A DNA stretch of 64,000 bases from Chryseolinea soli (GTDB lineage Bacteria > Bacteroidota > Bacteroidia > Cytophagales > Cyclobacteriaceae): positions 4,030,001 to 4,094,000 of the forward strand of contig NZ_CP032382.1 in assembly GCF_003589925.1 (NCBI RefSeq), given 5' to 3'. Below the pieces are notes generated by a model. The model had not been told where the DNA came from. It saw nothing but the letters and a program-made list of their open reading frames with translations, and did not search any database. Within the stretch, counting starts at the first letter, position 1. Every line of letters starts with the position of its first letter. Of the stretch, positions 16,387-22,952 are shown piece after piece. The position numbers were made by a program, and so were the translations under genes.

Positions 16387-18759
16387 ATGCTCTATCGAAA
16401 TTACTTCAACACCGCCTGGAGAAATTTGCTGAAAGACAAAAGCTTCTCCGCTATAAATATCTCGGGACTTGCGCTGGGCATGGCGTGCAGCTTGCTCATT
16501 GTGCTGTGGGTTTTGGATGAGAAAGGTATCGATGCCTTTCACGCGAACGACAGCCGGTTATACATGGTTTACCAGGAACAGCACTATGATGGGATCGTGA
16601 ACGGAAGTTATGCCACACCGGGTCTCTTGGCGGAAGATCTGAAGCAAGTTTACCCCGAAATTGAATATTCAACCGGTATGGCCTGGACCACCTCCAGCAC
16701 GTTTGAAGCCAACGGGAAAATTTTTAAGCAGGATGGAGACTATGGTAGTTCCGATTTCTTTTCAATTTTCAGTTTTCCATTGCTGGCCGGAACAAAGGAA
16801 ACCGCGCTAAAGACAAAAAACGATATCGCCCTATCGAGGAAGATGGCAGAGATCTTTTTCGGATCGGTCGAGGCTGCCCTGGGGCAGTCACTGCGATATG
16901 AAAATAAGGCGGATTTGAAAGTATCGGCCGTATTCGAAGATCTCCCGCCGAATTCTTCCATGAAGTTTGATTATTTGCTGAATTGGGAAACCTTCATGGA
17001 CGAGCAGCAATGGTCCCGGAGTTGGGGTAACAATGCTTCCCTGTGCTTTATTGTGTTGAAGGAGGGAACCGACGTTTCCGCTCTCAACGACAAGCTTCAT
17101 AATTATCTCGATCGACATCCCGATGCCCAGAGCGAAACGTTCAAAGCGAAGCTCGGTTTGCAAAAATACAGCGAACAATATCTCCATTCGGAATTTGAAA
17201 ATGGCAAGATCGCCGGCGGCAGAATTCAGTATGTAAACCTCTTTAGCGTCATCGCGGTGTTCATCATTTTGATTGCCTGCATCAACTTCATGAATCTGAC
17301 CACAGCCCGTTCGATAAAGCGGGGAAAGGAAATTGGCGTCCGGAAAGTGGTCGGCGCTTTTCGGGGAGCGTTGATCCGCCAGTTTATCGGTGAAGCGATA
17401 TTGATCACGGCGTTTGCATTCGTGGTGGGCATACTCCTGGTGGTTGCCGTACTTCCTGTTTTCAACATCATCACACAGAAACAAATTCAACTGCCTTTTG
17501 ATCAAGGAGAGTTTTGGATTGTGCTGGGCGCTATGGTTTTGCTGATCGGTTTCATTTCAGGAAGTTATCCGGCGCTGTATTTATCGGGCTTCAATCCGGT
17601 TCATGCCTTTAAAGGGACGTTGAAATTTGGAGGCACGGCGTTATGGTTTCGGAAAGGCCTGGTTGTGTTTCAATTTATGTTATCCATCATGCTCATCGTG
17701 GGAACGATCGTGGTTTACCGCCAGGTGAGTTATGTCCAATCCGTTCACCTGGGTTATGATCGCGAGAACCTGATCTATGTTCCGGTCGACGGACCTTTTG
17801 CAAAAAAGTATGACGTGTTTAAAGATGAGCTATTGCGCACTCCGGGCATCAAATTGGTAAGCCGCATCGACAACCGGCCAACACGAATTGTCAATGGCAC
17901 CGGAGGCGTGACATGGGAGGGAAAAGATCCAAGCGCTTTCATAGACATTACCCAGGTGGCGGTGGGCTATGACTTCATGCGTACCATGGGGATTGAATTA
18001 TTACAGGGTCGCGACTTTTCCCCTGAAATCAAATCCGACACCGCGGGATATATTGTTAACGAAACCGCGTTGAAACTTTTTAACTATAAAAATCCCATTG
18101 GCATGCCCTTAACGCTTTGGGGCATGAAGGGCACGATCGTCGGCGTGGTGAAAGATTTTCATATCAACTCCCTGCATGTGGAAATAAAACCGCTCATGCT
18201 TCGCCTGAATGAAGCCATGAACGGAGGTTGGGTGATGATCCGGGTAGAACCGGGAAAGACCAACGAAGCCATTGCCGGCATAAAGAAGACCTGGAAGGAA
18301 TTGAATCCTTACTTTCCAATCGACTATCAGTTCTCCGATCAGGAATATCAAAAGCTGTATGCCAGCGAGCAAGTCATAGAAAAATTATCCAACGCTTTTG
18401 CCCTCATGGCCATTTTTATATCCTGTCTGGGATTGTTGGGGCTGACCATGTTCACCACCGAGCAACGCACCAAAGAAATTGGAATCCGGAAGATCTTAGG
18501 CGCCCCCTTGGTCTCATTGTTCAATTTATTGTCCAAAGAGTTGCTCATTTTGATTTCGATTGCCATTGTGATGGCCTCACCGATCGCCTGGTATGTCATG
18601 AACGGCTGGCTGAGTGGCTACGCCTACAAAATCGATATCACGCTCTGGATCTTCATTCTGGCGGGGCTATTGGCTATTGTTATCGCCTTGATAACGATCA
18701 GTTTTCAAACGCTAAAAGCCTTGCTGGCAAATCCAGTGAAAAGCTTGCGGTCGGAATAG
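16387..18759 (+). CDS. ABC transporter permease, MacB/FtsX type
   Basis: The preferred ATG at 16387 gives 790 residues (MLYRNYFNTAWRNLLKDKSF); the frame extends back to 16204 through the preceding terminator, so the longer form is unlikely. The protein has one N-terminal helix, a MacB-like periplasmic core, three helices containing a FtsX motif (TARSIKRGKEIGVRKVVGA), a second soluble domain, and a final three-helix FtsX module (MFTTEQRTKEIGIRKILGA). This duplicated organisation is the usual Bacteroidota form of about 790 residues. No ATPase gene is adjacent, so it is an orphan permease that must use an ATPase encoded elsewhere. Substrate unknown. Confidence 0.92.
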   Translation: MLYRNYFNTAWRNLLKDKSFSAINISGLALGMACSLLIVLWVLDEKGIDAFHANDSRLYMVYQEQHYDGIVNGSYATPGLLAEDLKQVYPEIEYSTGMAWTTSSTFEANGKIFKQDGDYGSSDFFSIFSFPLLAGTKETALKTKNDIALSRKMAEIFFGSVEAALGQSLRYENKADLKVSAVFEDLPPNSSMKFDYLLNWETFMDEQQWSRSWGNNASLCFIVLKEGTDVSALNDKLHNYLDRHPDAQSETFKAKLGLQKYSEQYLHSEFENGKIAGGRIQYVNLFSVIAVFIILIACINFMNLTTARSIKRGKEIGVRKVVGAFRGALIRQFIGEAILITAFAFVVGILLVVAVLPVFNIITQKQIQLPFDQGEFWIVLGAMVLLIGFISGSYPALYLSGFNPVHAFKGTLKFGGTALWFRKGLVVFQFMLSIMLIVGTIVVYRQVSYVQSVHLGYDRENLIYVPVDGPFAKKYDVFKDELLRTPGIKLVSRIDNRPTRIVNGTGGVTWEGKDPSAFIDITQVAVGYDFMRTMGIELLQGRDFSPEIKSDTAGYIVNETALKLFNYKNPIGMPLTLWGMKGTIVGVVKDFHINSLHVEIKPLMLRLNEAMNGGWVMIRVEPGKTNEAIAGIKKTWKELNPYFPIDYQFSDQEYQKLYASEQVIEKLSNAFALMAIFISCLGLLGLTMFTTEQRTKEIGIRKILGAPLVSLFNLLSKELLILISIAIVMASPIAWYVMNGWLSGYAYKIDITLWIFILAGLLAIVIALITISFQTLKALLANPVKSLRSE

Positions 18760-18778
18760 ATTTGTTTGGTCCCCTTGA

Positions 18779-19402
18779 TTAGTGATGGGAGAGTAACTCT
18801 TCCAACTCCCGCTTTCCCTTAGCCGTGGCAAAAGGAAGAAAGATCCGCGCGATCATCTTGCTGTAGTGTTGCATTTGTTGCTCCTCGGTCTGCTGCTTAA
18901 AGGATATAGCCGCCTCCGAGATCCAGAACCTCGCGATCAACGCAATGGTGGAGACGAGGAAATTGACTTCGGTGGCGTCGGCAGAAATATATTTTCCCTT
19001 CTGAAGAGCTTGAATGTTGGTGGACCAGGTGTCGTTTCGCGTAGACTGGATCTTGCTATAGCGTTTTGCAACGATAGGGTTTCGTTCCATGATGTGAACA
19101 AAGCTCAGCATGAGGCAGCGATACCGGATATGGTTTCGAAACACCTGGTGGAGCATTTCAAAAAAACCTTTTATCGTCACGTGCTCCACGGGAACGATCG
19201 TCCGGTTGTTCTCTTCCGCCAGGTCAAGCGAAAGCCGGTTCACCAGGTCGTCCTTGGTGGGGAAGTAATAGGTGAGATTGCCCACCCTCATCTTCAAGAC
19301 TGCGGCCAGCTCGCGCATGCCCACATACTCAACACCCGACTCGTTGAACATTTTCAACGCGGTTTCCACGATCTTTTTTTCAGTTGGCGATTTACTCTCC
19401 AT
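18779..19402 (-). CDS. TetR/AcrR-family transcriptional regulator
   Basis: A 207-residue repressor-type protein. The N-terminal TetR HTH lies at about residues 10-55 (IVETALKMFNESGVEYVGMR, then VGNLTYYFPTKDDLVNRL). The C-terminal part is a variable helical ligand domain. It is divergent from the DUF1772-like gene at 19491, and the 88-bp gap holds two matching operator-like sites (19411-19421 and 19451-19461), so autoregulation plus control of the divergent genes is likely. Ligand unknown. Confidence 0.9.
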   Translation of the reverse strand: MESKSPTEKKIVETALKMFNESGVEYVGMRELAAVLKMRVGNLTYYFPTKDDLVNRLSLDLAEENNRTIVPVEHVTIKGFFEMLHQVFRNHIRYRCLMLSFVHIMERNPIVAKRYSKIQSTRNDTWSTNIQALQKGKYISADATEVNFLVSTIALIARFWISEAAISFKQQTEEQQMQHYSKMIARIFLPFATAKGKRELEELLSHH

Positions 19403-19410
19403 AAAAATTT

Positions 19411-19461
19411 GGTCAATGTCCTAACCTTTTGTCAGAACCCTCGTTAATTAGGTCATTGTCC
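19411..19461. promoter_or_regulatory. Two operator-like sites between tetR and the divergent gene
   Basis: GGTCAATGTCC (19411-19421) and GGTCATTGTCC (19451-19461) are imperfect palindromes of form GGnCAnTGnCC, set in TTTGG...CCTAA and TTAGG...CCAAA contexts. Centres are exactly 40 bp apart. The first lies 9 bp from the tetR start codon, the second 30 bp from the start of 19491. Confidence 0.65.
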
Positions 19462-19490
19462 AAATATCACCACAAAACTCTTCTAAAACC

Positions 19491-19973
19491 ATGATTCGTT
19501 CAATTTTATTGGGCCTCTCGGCGGCCACGGCAGCCGGGATCCTCTTCGTCAATCTCTACAACTCCCTGGTCGACGCCCCCAACTGGGGCGCAGACATCCC
19601 CAACTCACTAGTGGCGGCCCGCCACTACTTTACGGTTGCCAATCCCGGCAATTTCTTTCGGATAATTTCCCCCGTGAATCAAGTGCTGGCCCTGATCACC
19701 GTGATCCTCTGCTGGAAGTCCGGCAACCTGCGTTATATTGCCCTTGGATCGCTGGTCCTTGCCGTCCTGGCCGATGTATTTACGTTTGGCTATTTCTATC
19801 CACGAAACGAGATCCTCTTCGTCGCCCCGATAGAAACCACCGCGAATGTCGTTCAGCTCGCATGGCAAGAATGGTCAACCATGAACTGGCTCCGAAGCAC
19901 CCTCTGTGCCACGAACGCCGTGCTTGCATTTATGGTATTAATTGCAACATCAAAGAAAACTACTGGCTACTGA
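19491..19973 (+). CDS. DUF1772-like four-helix membrane protein
   Basis: A 160-residue membrane protein with four hydrophobic helices and the early NLYNSLVDAPNWGADIP segment typical of the DUF1772/anthrone-oxygenase-like family. It is likely to be under TetR control because of the operator-like sites upstream. The last codons and stop (TTGY then TGA) are written by the first unit of the 14-bp tandem repeat that follows. Biochemical role unknown; the family label is tentative. Confidence 0.72.
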   Translation: MIRSILLGLSAATAAGILFVNLYNSLVDAPNWGADIPNSLVAARHYFTVANPGNFFRIISPVNQVLALITVILCWKSGNLRYIALGSLVLAVLADVFTFGYFYPRNEILFVAPIETTANVVQLAWQEWSTMNWLRSTLCATNAVLAFMVLIATSKKTTGY

Positions 19974-20030
19974 CTACTGGCTACTGACTACTGGCTACTG
20001 ACTACTGGCTACTGACTACTGGCTACTGAC
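19961..20030 (+). repeat. Five perfect tandem copies of a 14-bp unit
   Basis: TACTGGCTACTGAC is repeated five times without a mismatch (70 bp), followed by a partial TACT. It begins inside the end of the DUF1772-like gene and ends 10 bp before the cupin start codon. The stop codon falls in unit one, so changes in copy number would alter only the spacing to the cupin gene. Confidence 0.95.
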
Positions 20031-20040
20031 TACTACGACT

Positions 20041-20601
20041 ATGAGATATACCTACCCCCACACCATCGACAACGGCTCCGGCGAACAAATCACGTTCATC
20101 CGGTTTAACGATAACGAAAAAGGCGGCATGCTGGAAATAGAAAACCGTGTCCATCCGGGTGCAGGTCCCCCGATGCACGTTCACCACCTGCAAGATGAAA
20201 GCCTCACGGTGATCGAAGGCAAGATCGGTGCGCAGGTTGCCGGTCGGGAGCCCACGTTTCATGGTCCAGGCGAAACCGTTACATTCCTGCGCGGCATAGC
20301 CCATCGGTTTTGGAATGCAGGCGACGACATGCTTATCTGCAAGGGGTGGGCGAGACCGGCCTACAACATGGAATACTTTCTCACCGAGATCTATCGGTCC
20401 ACGAAAGCCAATGGCGGAAAGGCACCCTCGGCGTTTGACGGCGCCTACCTTCAATCGAAATACAAAACGGAGTTTGATGTCATCGAAATTCCGGTGTTGG
20501 TGAAGAAGGTTATATTTCCCATCACGCTGCTGCTGGGTAAGCTCGCCGGAAAACATCGCCGGTTTGCGGGTGCGCCGGAAGCCGTAAGTAATCGGCATTG
20601 A
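20041..20601 (+). CDS. Cupin-domain protein
   Basis: A 186-residue single-domain cupin. Motif 1 is visible at about 44-63 (GPPMHVHHLQDESLTVIEGK, with the metal-binding His-His-Glu pattern) and motif 2 at about 81-95 (PGETVTFLRGIAHRF, the third histidine). The C-terminal third is helical with a hydrophobic stretch (VIFPITLLLGKLAGK). Cupins of this layout can be dioxygenases, isomerases or binding proteins; the reaction here is unknown. It sits behind the DUF1772-like gene, separated by the 14-bp repeat array, and has no Shine-Dalgarno sequence, so its expression may depend on readthrough across the repeats. Confidence 0.85.
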   Translation: MRYTYPHTIDNGSGEQITFIRFNDNEKGGMLEIENRVHPGAGPPMHVHHLQDESLTVIEGKIGAQVAGREPTFHGPGETVTFLRGIAHRFWNAGDDMLICKGWARPAYNMEYFLTEIYRSTKANGGKAPSAFDGAYLQSKYKTEFDVIEIPVLVKKVIFPITLLLGKLAGKHRRFAGAPEAVSNRH

Positions 20602-20622
20602 GGTTCATGGGTTGATAAAGAT

Positions 20623-20655
20623 TTGGCGGCGCTTTGCAATTTTTTGTTATATTTA
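20623..20655 (+). promoter_or_regulatory. Candidate Bacteroidota-type promoter
   Basis: TTG at 20623-20625 and TATATTTA at 20648-20655 (TAnnTTTG with a final mismatch) are 22 bp apart, in the range for -33/-7 elements. The -7 box is 27 bp upstream of the ATG at 20683. Confidence 0.35.
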
Positions 20656-20682
20656 ATCGACCCGTTTTATAACACGATAAAA

Positions 20683-21339
20683 ATGAACAAGTTTTTTATT
20701 GCGGCGTTTCTCATCCCGTCCGCGTTGTCGTTTGCCCAAGAGACGAAGAAGGTTGTAACAAGAGTCAGCGAGCCGCCCACGAAGACCGTGTACTATGTAC
20801 TGCGGGATCAGCCGGACATCAAGCACGGACCTTGCACCAGGACATACCTCGGTCTATCCGAAAAAGGACTCTATGAGCACAATGCCAGAGTGGGGGTTTG
20901 GGAATTTTATGACGAGCGCGGCAGGCTTGTGCAGAAAATAGATTTCACAAAGCATGAGATCATTTTATCGCAGCCCTTCGTAGCGAAATTTTGGCTGCTG
21001 GAGAATGGCGAGGGAAAGGAACGCTTGCTGAGCGAGATCGACAACGAGCCCTTCATGCTGGGCGGCTTCGAGCGATATGCCAGATTTATCACCCACACCC
21101 TGCGCTATCCAGCCGAAGCCCGGAAGGCCGGCATCATGGGCAACGTCGTGCTGTCGGCCACGATCACCAAAGAGGGTGTTATGATCGATGAAAAAGTGGA
21201 AAAAGGACCCGGCCATGGATTGAACGAGGAAGCGCTGCGCATCATCCAAAGTTTGCAGGAAGAATGGTATCCGCTAAGGATCGATGGTGAACCGAAAGAC
21301 GCTAAGATCTTGCTTTCAATTGGTTTTAAATTTGTTTAA
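20683..21339 (+). CDS. Exported TonB_C-domain protein, copy 1 of tandem pair
   Basis: Starting at ATG 20683 gives 218 residues with signal peptide MNKFFIAAFLIPSALSFAQ; the frame opens earlier at 20623 without signal character. Residues about 50-90 hold a MORN/YwqK-like segment (GLYEHNARVGVWEFYDERGR). The C-terminal 80 residues are a TonB_C domain (LRYPAEARKAGIMGNVVLSA, ITKEGVMIDEKVEKGPGHGL, NEEALRIIQSL). Proteins of this design are common in Bacteroidota and lack a transmembrane TonB anchor, so they are probably periplasmic. Strongly similar to the next gene. Confidence 0.85.
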   Translation: MNKFFIAAFLIPSALSFAQETKKVVTRVSEPPTKTVYYVLRDQPDIKHGPCTRTYLGLSEKGLYEHNARVGVWEFYDERGRLVQKIDFTKHEIILSQPFVAKFWLLENGEGKERLLSEIDNEPFMLGGFERYARFITHTLRYPAEARKAGIMGNVVLSATITKEGVMIDEKVEKGPGHGLNEEALRIIQSLQEEWYPLRIDGEPKDAKILLSIGFKFV

Positions 21340-21401
21340 CCCGGTAGCGGAACACTCAAGGTTAGTCCTTCTGGGTATCTCCTGCCATCCCCAATCCTGC
21401 T

Positions 21402-22058
21402 ATGCACAACTATCTCCTGGCCATTTGCCTTTTAACCTCCCTCACGTCGCTGGCACAAGAAACAGAACGCGTCGTCACCACGACGGGTGACCCTCCGGTG
21501 GAAGAAGAATATTATATACTGAAAGGTCATCTCGAAACCAAACAGGGACCCTACACGAAGACGACTTCCTATGGCACGTCCACAGGCCAGTATGAAAACA
21601 ACGTGCGCGCTGGCGTGTGGGAGTTCTACGATAGTCGTGGTGACTTGGAACAGAAAATAGATTTCACCAAACATGAAGTTGTTTTTTCGAAGCCCTTTAA
21701 GCCGTTGGCAAAATCCTGGCTTTTGGAAAATGGTGAACGCAAAGAATACACATCCGGCACACCACCAGTGGTGATCGGGGGCATGTCTGCGGTGGCCCGT
21801 TCGATCACGCGCACGATACGCTATCCGGCCAAGGCCCGGAAGGGCGGACACATGGGGGACGTGACGATCTCGGCCACTATCACCAAAGAGGGCGCCATGA
21901 TCGACGAAAAAATAGAAACAGGACCCGGGCATGGACTGGACGAAGAAGCCTTGCGGGTGGTCCAATTGATAGACGAAGAATGGTTCCCGCTCACGATCGA
22001 TGGCGAAGCCAAGGATGCCAGGATTTTTATGATCATTACGTTCAGGCTGTCCCTTTAG
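21402..22058 (+). CDS. Exported TonB_C-domain protein, copy 2 of tandem pair
   Basis: A 218-residue paralogue of the preceding gene with signal peptide MHNYLLAICLLTSLTSLAQ. The same order is seen: a GQYENNVRAGVWEFYDSRGD segment, KIDFTKHEV, then the TonB_C domain (IRYPAKARKGGHMGDVTISA, GPGHGLDEEALRVVQ). The two differ mainly in the linker before the TonB_C domain. The 62-bp gap suggests one operon. The duplication appears old, given many substitutions. Confidence 0.84.
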   Translation: MHNYLLAICLLTSLTSLAQETERVVTTTGDPPVEEEYYILKGHLETKQGPYTKTTSYGTSTGQYENNVRAGVWEFYDSRGDLEQKIDFTKHEVVFSKPFKPLAKSWLLENGERKEYTSGTPPVVIGGMSAVARSITRTIRYPAKARKGGHMGDVTISATITKEGAMIDEKIETGPGHGLDEEALRVVQLIDEEWFPLTIDGEAKDARIFMIITFRLSL

Positions 22059-22103
22059 CTCTGGCCGAGCCTGTGTAGGTAGACAAGTTGAATAAACTGG
22101 GAG

Positions 22104-22125
22104 GGATTGCCCGATGGGGTAACAG
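22104..22125. repeat. Second copy of the short sequence at 11829-11849
   Basis: One substitution and one extra G relative to 11829-11849. It lies in the 192-bp intergenic stretch between the TonB_C pair and the accessory region. Confidence 0.4.
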
Positions 22126-22250
22126 GCAAACAAACGATCAATGCACCGGTTCAAAGTTGGCCCCGCTGCCCGGGTGGAACAGCATTCCACGAGCAGGGAA
22201 CACCCGTTACACCATCCGCCGTTCTCCTGGCCCCATCAGATCAAGCCCGT

Positions 22251-22511
22251 TTAAATTTTCCGCTCCCCAAACCCCACATCCTCCGCCAAATCCAGCACAT
22301 CAAAAAACATCTCCAACCCCAACAACAACTCGAACACATACTCCCGGTGCCCCTCCACTTGGTGACTCATCAACTCCACCACCATATTCCGCAACCCACG
22401 AGAGAATTTCTTTGGTGGGTTGCATTGGAAGAAGTGGAGGAGAGCGTCTTTGAGTTCGGGGGTGAGGGCTGGAGGAGAGGGGAGAGTGGTGGTTTTTTGT
22501 TTTTTGGGCAT
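22251..22511 (-). CDS. Hypothetical 86-residue protein at the island edge
   Basis: A short protein with a proline-rich start (MPKKQKTTTLPSPPALTPEL), then a helical segment with CNPPKKFSRGLRNMVVELMS and an acidic end. I do not recognise the family. The compact composition and lack of a signal suggest a cytoplasmic protein, perhaps DNA- or protein-binding. It is the last GC-rich gene before the AT-rich defence island and may be a remnant or passenger of mobile DNA. An overlapping frame on the plus strand (22107-22526) is its shadow. Confidence 0.5.
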   Translation of the reverse strand: MPKKQKTTTLPSPPALTPELKDALLHFFQCNPPKKFSRGLRNMVVELMSHQVEGHREYVFELLLGLEMFFDVLDLAEDVGFGERKI

Positions 22512-22677
22512 AACTCTATTGGTTAAGCCGAGGGCAGGCTAGGTTGAAAAAATAGACTCGATTATTTATTTGTGATTTAAATTTATATGTATTATACCTA
22601 TAAGTTAAAAAAAATGATGTAAAAAGTTATGTTTATGCTTATTTATTATAATAAACTCTAAAAATAGTAAGTAATAC

Positions 22678-22721
22678 TTTTAGCGTAATACTATAATCTC
22701 TTTGCGAGAAACGCGCTAAAA
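22678..22721 (+). promoter_or_regulatory. Inverted repeat enclosing the start region of the XRE gene
   Basis: TTTTAGCG (22678-22685) and CGCTAAAA (22714-22721) form an 8-bp inverted repeat whose second arm abuts the ATG at 22722. It could be an autoregulatory operator or an RNA hairpin over the start codon. No Shine-Dalgarno sequence is present. Confidence 0.45.
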
Positions 22722-22928
22722 ATGGCTAAGAAGGGAATAAATCGAATAAAAGTTGTACTTGCGGAACAAGGGCGTACAAACAAATGGCTAGCAGAAAAAT
22801 TAGATAAGAATGCAGCAACTGTTTCACGTTGGTGCACTAATGAAATGCAACCATCTCTTGAGACGTTGGTGGAGATTTCAGATGTGCTTAACGTAAATGT
22901 TCGGGAACTAATTATTTCCAATAGATAA
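22722..22928 (+). CDS. XRE-family small HTH regulator
   Basis: A 68-residue protein consisting only of a Cro/CI-type HTH: INRIKVVLAEQGRTNKWLAE, then the recognition-helix segment KNAATVSRWCTNEMQPSLET and VEISDVLNVNVRELI. It is encoded convergently with the large STAND gene, with stop codons about 24 bp apart, in DNA visibly richer in A+T than its surroundings. It is probably the regulator of the island. Small XRE genes commonly accompany defence genes. Confidence 0.88.
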   Translation: MAKKGINRIKVVLAEQGRTNKWLAEKLDKNAATVSRWCTNEMQPSLETLVEISDVLNVNVRELIISNR

Positions 22929-22952
22929 ATACTCGATTTTAGTATGCTTTCT

